A stretch of 64,000 bases of DNA from JAAFHZ01 sp964247085 (GTDB taxonomy: Bacteria > Cyanobacteriota > Cyanobacteriia > Cyanobacteriales > Chamaesiphonaceae). The stretch covers positions 1-64,000 of the forward strand of contig CAXTSX010000010.1 of the NCBI GenBank assembly GCA_964247085.1, given 5' to 3'. The notes below the pieces were generated by a model that searched no databases, was not told where the DNA came from, and saw nothing but the letters and a program-made list of their open reading frames with translations. The stretch's first letter is position 1, and every line of letters starts with the position of its first letter. The position numbers and the translations under genes were made by a program. This document shows, piece by piece, positions 9,200 through 17,691 of the stretch.

Positions 9200-9229
9200 A
9201 AGGAGGGATATTCTAAGATATCCCTCCTT
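9200..9229 (-). terminator. Rho-independent terminator of the GntR-family gene
   Basis: A perfect 12-bp inverted repeat (AAGGAGGGATAT / ATATCCCTCCTT) with a 6-base loop. Read on the minus strand it is followed by CTTTATTTTT. It lies 46 bases past the GntR gene stop and just upstream of folA, insulating the two. Confidence 0.85.
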
Positions 9230-9274
9230 ACTTTTGATTCAATCAACTGTCACTATTTCAAAGTAGTTGGCTAA

Positions 9275-10240
9275 TCAAGTCAAATTTTTAGCAGCTTTCA
9301 CTGTTGACAGACGAGCTTTAATTAGCAGCAAATTAGCCTGTTCGATGTTGACATTGAAAGGTACAACCTTGATTTCGCCACCAACAGAACTTTCGGATAC
9401 ACCCGGTGCAGCTAGAGCCACCACGGCCTGTTTCAATAGTTCTGGCTTGATGTCTTTGGCCGCAGCTAATTTATACTGAACGTGGGTAACACCGGCATCA
9501 ACCAACACCTGCTGCATAATTTCTGCTTCGGGTGTATTGTTACCGACTACCAATACCTGACTATTGAGCGGCAATGCCGAGATTTCAGCTAGCAACAACA
9601 AATTGGGTTTAACATCCAAAGCTATTACTTCTTGAGTAGCACTGGCTTGCTTTTTCACGGCATCCAAGTGCTGACCTAGAGTAATAATTAAATCAGCATC
9701 CCCAAAATCCTTATTGTCTTGAGCAGCGGATAGTTCTACCAAGGCTGGTTCAATACCTAGTTCAGATTGCAGAACTGTGTAAAGTTTTGGAGAATGTTGC
9801 AACCTGTCAACAAAAGCGACCTTAACAGTTTGTACTTGTCTTTGGCTAACCATTACAGCTTGAGCATAAGCAGCCGATCCAAAGGCAGAAGCGGTCATGC
9901 CTAAGCTACTAGCGGAACTAAAAGCTTTTTCTAAGTGTTCGTAGACCTGACGGTAAGTAACGATACTTTGCACATTTTGAGTGTTGGCAACAAAAGTACC
10001 TTTACCACGCTGAGCCATCAAGTAGCTAGCCACAATCAGGTCGTTGTAAACAGCTGCAATCGTGTTGTGGTTAACACTCAACTGCTTAGCCAACTGAGTA
10101 ACAGTAGGTAGGGCATCACCAGCATGTAAAACACCAACAGCAATCAGAAGTTTAATCTGTTCAGCAATTTGGGAATTGATCGTAATGGGCACATGCGGAT
10201 CAACAGAAATCGGAAGAGTATTAGAATCTGGGAAAACCAT
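9275..10240 (-). CDS. GntR-family transcriptional regulator with a C-terminal sensor-like domain
   Basis: Residues about 20-85 form a GntR winged helix: INSQIAEQIKLLIAVGVL, the GDALPTVTQLAKQLSVNHNT recognition region, and the RGKGTFVA wing. This dimeric DNA-binding domain normally responds to a small ligand. The remaining 230 residues are not a standard FadR, HutC or MocR domain. They alternate beta and alpha segments (VKVAFVDRLQH, DADLIITLGQHL, SQVLVVGNNTPEAEIM), as in Rossmann or periplasmic-binding-like folds. Cyanobacterial GntR proteins of this shape include Synechocystis sll1961, reported to control photosystem stoichiometry; the link here is inference. The long AT-rich upstream region with repeats suggests autoregulation. 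Confidence 0.85.
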   Translation of the reverse strand: MVFPDSNTLPISVDPHVPITINSQIAEQIKLLIAVGVLHAGDALPTVTQLAKQLSVNHNTIAAVYNDLIVASYLMAQRGKGTFVANTQNVQSIVTYRQVYEHLEKAFSSASSLGMTASAFGSAAYAQAVMVSQRQVQTVKVAFVDRLQHSPKLYTVLQSELGIEPALVELSAAQDNKDFGDADLIITLGQHLDAVKKQASATQEVIALDVKPNLLLLAEISALPLNSQVLVVGNNTPEAEIMQQVLVDAGVTHVQYKLAAAKDIKPELLKQAVVALAAPGVSESSVGGEIKVVPFNVNIEQANLLLIKARLSTVKAAKNLT

Positions 10241-10807
10241 ATTTTTTTAGGAGCGAAGTTGTTTTTGTTAATTTAGCAGTTCATATCATCTATTAAACTA
10301 AATATCAGCTAAATGTATAGATATGAATCAGCTAAATGAAAAGATAGGTAGTGACCAATATCACATCTGGAAAACTTAATATTTGGCCAGAGTTTTATTA
10401 GAAAGATTTGTGTTTTGTCTATTTGCGAAACACATGGCAACATCTACATTTAAAATCAAGTAGAAGTCACTGGCAGATAAATGATATTGGGGTCAGCAGA
10501 TTATTCGTGTTACAAGCAATAAAAGTTACTGGGCAACCTTAACATGTTGTACGTAGTAAAAGTAATACTTCTATATACTACAGTATTCTCAACAGTTTTT
10601 TGACAGTTACCTAGAAAACACAAATCAGCGAGATTATATTATAGGTAACTAGACACCGACACTAAGGTGATGTGTGTCACGCTAGCTAATGGTCACGAAG
10701 TAGATGTTTATGAGCTAAGTAAGATAATGTCTTACTTTCATTATATTATACCCAACAAAGTACTAATATACGAGGGTAACCAGAAAATAATCTACCCAAG
10801 CACATTA
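10241..10807. other. 567-bp AT-rich intergenic region between eno and the GntR gene
   Basis: No protein gene or RNA gene was recognised here. It holds the promoter region of the GntR gene, including the direct repeats at 10304-10338. Near the eno end, AAGTAAGA / TCTTACTT at 10717-10737 with a 5-base loop could act as a weak eno terminator, though its T-tract is poor. The rest is AT-rich with no clear structure. Confidence 0.5.
10304..10338. promoter_or_regulatory. Direct-repeat operator candidate upstream of the GntR gene
   Basis: The 12-mer ATCAGCTAAATG occurs at 10304-10315 and again at 10327-10338, a 23-bp period that puts both on nearly the same DNA face. An inverted partial copy (ATTTAGC) lies at about 10271-10277. 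The position 64-98 bases upstream of the GntR start fits an operator for that regulator, a common arrangement in the family. No binding is shown by sequence alone. Confidence 0.45.
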
Positions 10808-12094
10808 CTATTTATGCCAACCAGCATAAACAGCCAAACGGCCTAATTCATCTTCAATTCGCAATAAGCGATTGTACTTAGCGACCCGTTCGCTCCGACA
10901 TAAGGAACCAGTTTTAATTTGGCCAGCTCGTGTTGCTACAGCCAAGTCAGCAATAGTAGTATCTTCGGTTTCGCCAGAGCGATGACTAATGATCGATCGA
11001 TAGCCATTCCGAGTACCTAGATCGATCGTCGCCAAGGTTTCCGTCAAGGTACCAATTTGGTTAAGTTTAATTAAAATCGAGTTGGCTGCCGATTTTTCAA
11101 TGCCTTCTTGCAAACGAGTGACGTTGGTAACAAATAAATCGTCACCGACCAACTGGACATTGCTACCAATCTTTTGAGTGAGAGCTTGCCAGTTAGCCCA
11201 ATCATCTTCGTGCAAACCATCTTCGATCGAGACGATCGGATATTTACTCGCCAGACCAGCTAAGTAGTCGATGAACTCCGCCGGGCTATGTTCCGCGCCA
11301 TCATAACGGTAATTACCATTCACATAAAATTCACTGGCGGCCACATCCAACGCCAGAGCAATCTGTTCGCCTGGCTTGTAGCCAGCCTTTTCGATCGCGG
11401 ATACCAATAGATCTAAAGCCATTTGATTGGAAGCTAGGTTGGGAGCAAAACCACCTTCATCGCCCACGCCAGTCAATAAACCTTGGTCATCTAAGACTTT
11501 GCTTAGAGCCGCGAAAACTTCCGCACCCCAGCGCAGAGCTTCCCGAAAAGTGGGCGCACCCACGGGCACGATCATAAATTCTTGAAAATCAACATTGTTA
11601 GCAGCGTGAGCGCCGCCGTTGATCAAATTCATCAGCGGGGTAGGGAGCAGGCTGGCCATCGGGCCACCTAAATAGCGATAGAGCGGCACACCCAACGCCT
11701 GCGCCACGGCCTTGGCATTAGCCAAAGACACCGCTAATATCGCATTGGCACCCAAATTGGTTTTGTTGGGGGAACCATCTAGATCAATCATGGCTTGATC
11801 GATCGACTGCTGATCAAAGGCATTCATCCCCTCTAGAGCCGGGGCGATTTTGTCATTAACATTGGCCACCGCCTGTAAAACGCCCTTGCCGCCATAGCGT
11901 TTAGCATCCTCATCCCGCAATTCATGGGCTTCAAAACTACCGGTGGAAGCGCCACTGGGTACCTGCGCTATGCCAAAACCACCGTTGACTAAATACACTT
12001 CCGCTTCGATGGTCGGTTTGCCCCGGGAGTCTAATATTTCCCGAGCCACAATTTCGTCGATCGCCATGTCATGCATATTCATAGTCATAGTCAT
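10808..12094 (-). CDS. eno: Enolase
   Basis: Enolase converts 2-phosphoglycerate to phosphoenolpyruvate in glycolysis. The family signatures are present: AREILDSRG near the N-terminus, NQIGTLTETL with the catalytic lysine region just before (ILIKLNQIG), and the SHRSGETEDTTIADLAVA signature near residue 370. Length of 428 is normal. The N-terminus is unusual: MTMTMNMHDMAIDEI is encoded by a run of ATGACT-like units giving five possible in-frame ATGs, and most enolases would start near MAIDEI. The usual Asn in DSRGNPT is Lys here (DSRGKPT). No neighbour is obviously co-transcribed. Confidence 0.95.
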   Translation of the reverse strand: MTMTMNMHDMAIDEIVAREILDSRGKPTIEAEVYLVNGGFGIAQVPSGASTGSFEAHELRDEDAKRYGGKGVLQAVANVNDKIAPALEGMNAFDQQSIDQAMIDLDGSPNKTNLGANAILAVSLANAKAVAQALGVPLYRYLGGPMASLLPTPLMNLINGGAHAANNVDFQEFMIVPVGAPTFREALRWGAEVFAALSKVLDDQGLLTGVGDEGGFAPNLASNQMALDLLVSAIEKAGYKPGEQIALALDVAASEFYVNGNYRYDGAEHSPAEFIDYLAGLASKYPIVSIEDGLHEDDWANWQALTQKIGSNVQLVGDDLFVTNVTRLQEGIEKSAANSILIKLNQIGTLTETLATIDLGTRNGYRSIISHRSGETEDTTIADLAVATRAGQIKTGSLCRSERVAKYNRLLRIEDELGRLAVYAGWHK

Positions 12095-12166
12095 AGTCTG
12101 AAGCTTACCTTTAATACGCGCTACATCTGTTAGAAATACTCACTGCATATATTACATGCTGATGGG

Positions 12167-12634
12167 TCAATAGTTCGCAGCTTTAGTCACCGTTTGCTGG
12201 AGTTCAGCCCGAATCCGCATCAAGATTTTTCCTAGATGGTTAATACCTGAGCGATCCCCGCCACAGCCCCAAAAATAATCTATTGGTGAATCTTCGATAA
12301 TTTCTTGATCGCCGGTATTCAAAAGCACTAATTGCACATCACGGTGGGTCAAAAATTTTTGTTGGACAGCAGTATACATCACCCCACATTTTTGATCGCA
12401 CCATTGGGGATGTGGTGCATAATTTGGCTGACGACCGATCGCCGCTGCTTCTTCCGGGGTAGCAGCTAGTTGAATTTTAACAATTAACCCAGCAAATTTG
12501 GTACCCACAAATTTACGCGACTGATAATAATGCTCCACCGTCGGCCAATATTCGCCATCTAAGTAGACAGGATGCTCGGAAAAATTCGAGAAACAGCCAT
12601 AGGGCTGGTCGGCTTTGTAAAAGTAGATAGTCAT
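12167..12634 (-). CDS. NADAR (YbiA/RibX-like) family protein
   Basis: NADAR proteins are N-glycosidases acting on ADP-ribose-type or riboflavin-precursor N-glycosidic bonds, linked to NAD-ADP-ribose metabolism and to phage conflict. The family pattern is clear: FYKADQPYGCFSNFSEHPV, the conserved WPTVEHYYQSRKF, QPNYAPHPQWCDQKCGVMY, and DYFWGCGGDRSGINHLGKIL. The product is 155 residues from the ATG at 12634, chosen because the family starts there (MTIYFYK). A remnant of a recQ gene lies immediately upstream. The same N-terminus reappears as a fragment at 14534-14590 behind the intact recQ, so this gene is one half of a duplicated recQ-NADAR pair. Confidence 0.85.
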   Translation of the reverse strand: MTIYFYKADQPYGCFSNFSEHPVYLDGEYWPTVEHYYQSRKFVGTKFAGLIVKIQLAATPEEAAAIGRQPNYAPHPQWCDQKCGVMYTAVQQKFLTHRDVQLVLLNTGDQEIIEDSPIDYFWGCGGDRSGINHLGKILMRIRAELQQTVTKAANY

Positions 12635-12682
12635 GGTTGCGCAGAGGATCGATCGCGGCACTTATCCATCACTCATTATGAT

Positions 12683-12945
12683 TTATTCACAGAACATCCT
12701 GAGTAATCGAAATGGCCACAGCGCCAGCGCGACATCGGCTTTAGGAAACTGCCGACTGAGCACCGCAATCTCCAGAATTTTGGCAGCTAATTGTTTGGCC
12801 TTTAACTCTAGCTGCCGCAATTGGGGCACAAAAAATTGCTGTCGGTTGTCTAGATACAGCCAGCCACCAACATCAAAGCCTGATCTGGTTGGCAAGATTT
12901 TTCACGTACTCGCTGAAAAGCAACAGAATTTGGAAATGCATCTAA
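12683..12945 (-). pseudogene. recQ: recQ remnant (C-terminal part, internally deleted)
   Basis: Translated on the minus strand, this stretch gives FSEYVK, GWLYLDNRQ, then FFVPQLRQLELKAKQLAAK and VLSRQFPKADVALALW. These match the C-terminal third of the intact RecQ at 14619-16040 (LSEYVQEIG, GWLYPDDRQ, FFVTQLRQLELEAKQLAAK, LLSRQFPKAEMALALW). The DNA then jumps from GCGCTGGC...CTGTGGC straight to the sequence encoding the last zinc-binding residues (CTGGCGCTGTGGCCATT). About 200 bp appear lost by recombination between two similar CTGTGGC tracts. The frame is also shifted around the GRAGRDG motif. Not functional. Confidence 0.85.
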
Positions 12946-13194
12946 ACCAACATCATAATACAGCTCAGACCTTGTAGGTCATTTAGTCAGAGTGCTTTAG
13001 CAATGGAACGGCAAGACATTTGTGCGAGTCAAGATTTATTGCTGATTTTTTGCAATCTTAATCATTTTGGTGTTTCATTTTTTTTCTGATCGGGTAAGAT
13101 AAATATGAATACAGTTAAATAATGCAATTGTACTAAAGTAATTGTATACTACTAAATCGATTGCTGTGTTGAAGCAATGGAGATTACGGAATAA

Positions 13195-13680
13195 ATGAGC
13201 TTAAATCCAATCAAAACTGAAATTGTAGACATCAATCAGGTAGCAAATTATATCTGCTGCTACTTGATTGAAGCTGGCGCACCTCCATCTCAGTTGAAGC
13301 TTCACAAGCTTTTATACTATGTTCAGGCTTGGAATTTAGCTTTATACGATGAACCTTTATTTAACGGAGAATTCCAAGCCTGGGTGCATGGACCTGTAAG
13401 CAGAGTCATCTACGATCGATTTAAGGGCACAAAAAACATGCTCTCGACCATCGATCGCCGAGACATCCCCGATTGCTTGGATGTGCCAGAGAGTGTTGCT
13501 TCTCATATTGGCGAAGTACTAGAAGCCTATGGAGAATTTAGTGGTACTCAACTAGAAGAACTTACTCATAAAGAGTCTCCTTGGATTAATGCAAGAGAAG
13601 GTTTGGATAGATTTGAACGATCCACTAAAGTCATATCTGAAGATGACATGAGAATTTTTTATAAATCAAGACTGGACTAA
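13195..13680 (+). CDS. Panacea-domain (DUF4065, SocA/GepA-like) putative antitoxin
   Basis: The 161-residue protein shows the Panacea signature: ANYICCYLIEAG, LKLHKLLYYVQAWNLALY, EPLFNGEFQAWVHGPVSRVI, and in the C-terminal half the YGEFSGTQLEELTHKESPW motif. Panacea domains are antitoxins of type II systems that neutralise many unrelated toxins, as in PanAT systems. The next gene follows 9 bases later and would be the toxin, giving an antitoxin-first operon. The module lies between two broken copies of recQ-NADAR. Alternatively, some DUF4065 proteins are phage-associated adaptors (SocA-like, delivering targets to ClpXP). Confidence 0.85.
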   Translation: MSLNPIKTEIVDINQVANYICCYLIEAGAPPSQLKLHKLLYYVQAWNLALYDEPLFNGEFQAWVHGPVSRVIYDRFKGTKNMLSTIDRRDIPDCLDVPESVASHIGEVLEAYGEFSGTQLEELTHKESPWINAREGLDRFERSTKVISEDDMRIFYKSRLD

Positions 13681-13689
13681 TTCTGCATC

Positions 13690-14445
13690 GTGGGAAGAAT
13701 TAACCCAGGTGTATCAAGCAAAAACAAGTCAGTCCCAAGAGAAAAAAGTCGTCCGGTTAACAAAGCTTGGACTTTTTCTATTCGTCATTGGAAACAAATA
13801 GACTATTTTGGCCTAAAATGCGAAACAGTTGATGAAAACTGGTATGTCTCTCTGTTGGAGAGACTCAAGGATCTGTGTGGCCTGGACATCGATGAAGTTG
13901 CGAGAAGCGGAAGTCGTTCGTGGCGATATCACGCAATTAATTGGGATCAAAAGAACATTCCTATCCAAAAGACTGATTTGGATTGGGTTCCTGATGAATA
14001 TTTGTATTCTGAAGAAATAGAGTTCTATCAGTTGCAGATATCACAAGCAAAAGGGAGAATCATCGGTTTTTTGGATTTTGAGAATGTTTTTCAGATTGTA
14101 CTATTAGACCCCATGCATAATGCACAGCCTAGCAAAAGTCATGGTTATACTGTTAACAAAACCGAGAAGCAAACAAGCAAATACCAAGACCTTGCAAGTA
14201 GATTGATTCTAATCAAGGATAAGATCAATGACCAATGTCCGATTCATTTGTGCAAAGCCTTACAGCTTACGGAAGAAGTGCATTCAGCGCATGTAAGTGG
14301 AAAACATATTTTTATAGATGATCTTGTTCATGAAGAGATTGAGCAAATATGTCAAGATCATGACTATGACGAAATATTTAATTTACTAGTTGATGCTCTA
14401 GACGCATTGCAGCAGCAAAAATCAGCAAACAATCTTCCTTCTTAA
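13690..14445 (+). CDS. Unrecognised protein paired with a Panacea antitoxin (candidate toxin)
   Basis: A 251-residue protein beginning at a GTG 9 bases after the Panacea gene. The first 35 residues are basic (SSKNKSVPREKSRPVNKAW). The middle contains RHWKQIDYFGLKC, WYVSLLERLKDLCGLDIDEV, then EFYQLQISQAKGRIIGFLDF and FQIVLLDPMHN. The compact GRIIGF...FQIVLLDPMHN stretch resembles the beta-hairpin end of small RelE/HigB-type RNase folds, but no catalytic residue set could be confirmed. The C-terminal 90 residues are acidic and helical. Tight pairing with a Panacea gene is the main reason to call it a toxin; that is inference. It could also be an accessory phage-sensing protein. Confidence 0.6.
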   Translation: MGRINPGVSSKNKSVPREKSRPVNKAWTFSIRHWKQIDYFGLKCETVDENWYVSLLERLKDLCGLDIDEVARSGSRSWRYHAINWDQKNIPIQKTDLDWVPDEYLYSEEIEFYQLQISQAKGRIIGFLDFENVFQIVLLDPMHNAQPSKSHGYTVNKTEKQTSKYQDLASRLILIKDKINDQCPIHLCKALQLTEEVHSAHVSGKHIFIDDLVHEEIEQICQDHDYDEIFNLLVDALDALQQQKSANNLPS

Positions 14446-14533
14446 CTCAACGCTAGTTGAATATATGCAAGCGGATCGAACCCTCCAATGCGGAGCTTAG
14501 AAGGAGAAACGGGGCAACGTGTAGACGAAGACC

Positions 14534-14590
14534 TTACGAACTCAAGAAATAACAGTAGGGATGATCAGATTTGTAGAAATAAATAGTCAT
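14534..14590 (-). pseudogene. NADAR gene remnant (first 18 codons)
   Basis: The minus strand encodes MTIYFYKSDHPYCYFLSS then a stop, against MTIYFYKADQPYGCFSNFSE in the intact NADAR protein. The rest of the gene is missing. It follows the intact recQ by about 28 bases, the same order as recQ remnant-NADAR at 12.2-12.9 kb. This shows that a recQ-NADAR pair was duplicated. Confidence 0.8.
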
Positions 14591-14618
14591 GATGATGCAG
14601 AACAGCGATAGCTGCGCT

Positions 14619-16040
14619 TCACTTGCATTGATCGCAATGGCCACAGCGCCAGTTTTGTCCCTGCTCAGTAAAACCAAAAGCCCTGAGAAGATATTGCCAG
14701 CGACAGTTCTTAGTCTTAGCATACTCCAGCATTTGCCGATCGATCGGCGGTGATGCCTCAGGGGTTTTACCTGCCAAGCGGCGATAATGAAACGGACTTG
14801 TCCATTCCAACAACCCTTGGCGATGCCACAGTGCCAGCGCCATCTCGGCTTTGGGAAACTGCCGACTGAGCAACGCAATCTCACCAGTCATGGGCATTTT
14901 GGCGGCTAGTTGCTTGGCCTCTAACTCTAGTTGCCGCAATTGGGTCACAAAAAATTGCTGACGCTGTCGATCGTCTGGATAGAGCCAGCCAGTTGGCTCA
15001 CACACTATCATCAGCGCCTCGGCAAGCCGACCGTCCCGTCCAGCTCGCCCGATTTCCTGTACATATTCGCTGAGTAATAATGGACTCTGAAAATGGGCAA
15101 TCCAGCGCACATCTGGTTTATTGATGCCCATGCCAAAGGCACAGGTGCAAATCACAAAATTCAATTTGCCATTCAACCATTGTTGTTCAACCTGGCGGCG
15201 CTGCTGGGGACTTAATCCGGCATGATAAGCCGTGGTTTTTAGACCAGACTGATTCAACCAAACGGCTAGTTCTTCAGCATCTTGGCGAGTGCGCACATAA
15301 ACTAACCCAACTTGATGGGGATGTCGATCGATAAATTTCCGCAACTGCTGGCGACGACCTCGGGGAGTCCACACGGTTTGAACAGTCAAATGCAGATTCG
15401 GACGATGGGGATTAATCAAAAATTGGGTCGGTTGCTGCAGGCGCAAGACTTGGGTAATAGTGGCCTGCGCTGCTGGATCGGCGGTGGCTGTAAAGGCGGC
15501 GATCGGCATCTTGGTGCCCGCTGGCTTGTTGGCCAACAATGCCGATCGCACCGCTCCTAAACGCCGATAAGCCGGTCGAAAAGTCTCACCCCACTGCACC
15601 AAACAATGGGCTTCATCCAAGATCAGACCATTGATTTGCATCTGAGGATGAATCAGAAGCGACCACAATCGATCGGTCAACAAAGTCTCGGGAGACAAGT
15701 ACAGCAGCCGCAGTTGCTGAGATTTCACCGCTTGCAGCACCTGCCGTTGCTTAACTGGAGGCAACTCACTATGCAGAGCCGCAGCGGGCAAGCCCTTGGC
15801 CAGCAACTCTTGGACTTGGTTTTCCATCAAGGCCACCAGGGGCGAAATCACCAAGGTCAAACCCTGTTGAAACAAGGCCGGAAGCTGAAAGCAGATCGAT
15901 TTGCCGGCTCCAGTGGGCAACACAATCAGAGCATCTTGCCCCGCCAACAAGGCCTGGACTATTTCACCCTGAGGCGATCGGAAGTCGGAGTAGCCCCAAA
16001 TTTGCTCTAACTTAGCTCGGACTTCTAGCCACTGGGTCAC
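14619..16040 (-). CDS. recQ: ATP-dependent DNA helicase RecQ
   Basis: RecQ unwinds DNA 3' to 5' in repair and recombination. The superfamily 2 motifs are in order: LPTGAGKSICFQLP (motif I), LDEAHCLVQWGE (motif II, DEAH with LVQWG where ISQWG is usual), the AFTATADPAAQ motif III region, and QEIGRAGRDGR (motif VI). The C-terminal zinc-binding domain has four cysteines (KNCRW and CGHCDQC). At 473 residues it stops after the zinc domain and lacks the winged-helix and HRDC domains of long RecQ proteins, a short form common in cyanobacteria. A broken second copy of its 3' end lies at 12683-12945. Confidence 0.93.
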   Translation of the reverse strand: MTQWLEVRAKLEQIWGYSDFRSPQGEIVQALLAGQDALIVLPTGAGKSICFQLPALFQQGLTLVISPLVALMENQVQELLAKGLPAAALHSELPPVKQRQVLQAVKSQQLRLLYLSPETLLTDRLWSLLIHPQMQINGLILDEAHCLVQWGETFRPAYRRLGAVRSALLANKPAGTKMPIAAFTATADPAAQATITQVLRLQQPTQFLINPHRPNLHLTVQTVWTPRGRRQQLRKFIDRHPHQVGLVYVRTRQDAEELAVWLNQSGLKTTAYHAGLSPQQRRQVEQQWLNGKLNFVICTCAFGMGINKPDVRWIAHFQSPLLLSEYVQEIGRAGRDGRLAEALMIVCEPTGWLYPDDRQRQQFFVTQLRQLELEAKQLAAKMPMTGEIALLSRQFPKAEMALALWHRQGLLEWTSPFHYRRLAGKTPEASPPIDRQMLEYAKTKNCRWQYLLRAFGFTEQGQNWRCGHCDQCK

Positions 16041-16187
16041 GGTCTTGGCCTAAAATTACAAATAGGTCTACAGGATTATTTTTCCCTCTTTGTGGGGAAC
16101 TATTCAGATAGGCTACGACATCATTGAAACTATATAGCCCAACCAGGCATAATTTAGACTCCATTCTTTTCAATCTTAAATACTGAG

Positions 16188-16652
16188 ATGACCAAACCCC
16201 CCATTCGTTTCTGCGATCAAAAGTCTGATATTAATTTAGAGCAACTGCAAGTACTGTTTAATAATCATGCTTTCTGGGCAAAAGAACGACGAATCGAGGA
16301 TTTAGCGATCGCGATCGAACATAGCGACCCCACAATTTCTATGTGGGATGGTGAGAAATTAGTAGGTTTTGCCCGCGCCACCTCTGATGGCATTTATCGG
16401 GCGATGATTTGGGATGTGGTGATTGATGAAACCTATCGCGGTTTGGGTTTAGGGCGACAGTTAGTAGCAACATTGGTCAATCATCCCAAGTTAGTTGTTG
16501 TGGAAAAAGTTTATTTGACTACTAGCCATCAACAAAATTTTTATGAGAAGTTAGGGTTTGTCCGCAATGATACGGCCACGATGATTTTGGATCAGCGGCC
16601 AGCGATGGATTTATCTCTGACGTATCAAACAACTAACTATCTAAAGTCTTGA
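16188..16652 (+). CDS. GNAT-family N-acetyltransferase
   Basis: The 154-residue protein has the acetyl-CoA-binding motif A VVIDETYRGLGLGRQLVATL, with the RGLGLG loop matching Q/R-x-x-G-x-G/A. Motif B is FYEKLGFVRND near the end. GNAT enzymes transfer acetyl from acetyl-CoA to amines; the substrate here (protein, polyamine or small molecule) cannot be read from the sequence. The ATG start is followed directly by the fold. It stands between recQ and the Uma2 genes with no evident operon partner. Confidence 0.88.
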   Translation: MTKPPIRFCDQKSDINLEQLQVLFNNHAFWAKERRIEDLAIAIEHSDPTISMWDGEKLVGFARATSDGIYRAMIWDVVIDETYRGLGLGRQLVATLVNHPKLVVVEKVYLTTSHQQNFYEKLGFVRNDTATMILDQRPAMDLSLTYQTTNYLKS

Positions 16653-16953
16653 AAAGGATGACTCGGTATCAGGTAGCTGTAGCTCGGGGTGTTGATCAGC
16701 CGGAAGTTTCGGAACTCTTGTGAGGGGTCGTTTAAGTCGATCAAATTTTAGCGGTGGAGTTTGTGCTTTGCCTGCATTCGCTTGGAAAGCACTTCTACAA
16801 GATTTCACCATGGGTCTATAAGATCAGCCTTGTTACATTAGTTTTTTACTCTGCTCTACTGCCTTATCTTCCTGAGATTCAGTAATTCGGAAGACTAGTA
16901 GCGGTTTAGCTCGATCGACCACCATCAAAATCGATCCAGGATAATTCAATAAA
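16653..16953. other. Intergenic stretch with one 21-codon ORF
   Basis: No recognisable gene. A short ORF at 16658-16723 (MTRYQVAVARG...SELL) begins after AAAAGG, 6 bases beyond the GNAT stop. It may be the beginning of a lost gene, but no homology is recognised and no continuing frame is convincing. Confidence 0.3.
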
Positions 16954-17583
16954 TTACCAAATCCTGCTCAGGCTCAGGACAAAACCAGGCATAACTTCAT
17001 CACAACTGATTTCTGCGGGGGCTTCTAATATCTCTATTTCTTGTTCTAGTCGATAAATCTCCACCTGCTGATTCTTCGGATTTACCAACAAACCCATCTT
17101 TACCCCCAACCGCTGATACTCCTGCATCTTCTCCTGTAACGGCTTCAAATTATCTGTCGCAGAGCGCAGTTCAATCACAAAATCTGGCACCACCGGAATA
17201 AAACCCACAATTTCCAACCCCTCTAGTCGAGACTTCTCAATCCAAGAAACATCAGGGGATAGCTTGCCACCGCCGACGGCGGTGAAGTCATATCCTGTGG
17301 ACGAATCAAATGCTCGACCCAAACTGTTTTGTCGATTCCAATACCAAACTTCTCCGAACAAATCCCCATTCTTCTCACCGCTTTCGCCACCAGCTGGAGC
17401 CATAACAATCAATTCTCCCTCTTTAGTTAATTCCAGGCGCAAGTCGGGGTTATCGATACAAAGCTGATCAAAATACTCTGGAGTTACCCTAAGCTTGGCA
17501 TTGGTAACATCCAGTAGCAAAGTATCGTTGTCCCCTGGACTGCCTTTGGCAATCAATGCTTGAGAGGTGGTAGCGGTTGTCAT
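16954..17583 (-). CDS. Uma2-family (DUF820) putative endonuclease, copy A
   Basis: Uma2 proteins have a PD-(D/E)XK restriction-endonuclease fold, are greatly expanded in cyanobacteria and are of largely unknown purpose. The expected core residues are present: LSPDVSWIEK (Asp), VVPDFVIELRS (Glu) and PLQEKMQEYQ (Lys), followed by LLVNPKNQQVEIYR. Length of 209 is typical. The gene is a tandem near-duplicate of the next one upstream (17692-18321). The two differ mainly in a short patch at 17326-17381, which encodes KNGDLFGEVWYWNRQNS here. Confidence 0.88.
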   Translation of the reverse strand: MTTATTSQALIAKGSPGDNDTLLLDVTNAKLRVTPEYFDQLCIDNPDLRLELTKEGELIVMAPAGGESGEKNGDLFGEVWYWNRQNSLGRAFDSSTGYDFTAVGGGKLSPDVSWIEKSRLEGLEIVGFIPVVPDFVIELRSATDNLKPLQEKMQEYQRLGVKMGLLVNPKNQQVEIYRLEQEIEILEAPAEISCDEVMPGFVLSLSRIW

Positions 17584-17691
17584 AAAAACTTGTAAACACT
17601 GGTGGAGTTATGCCATTCTAATTATAATCTGTAGCCTCAGTAAATTAATCTTAGACATCCTGAATAGTTACGATCCAAAATGATTCAATAA

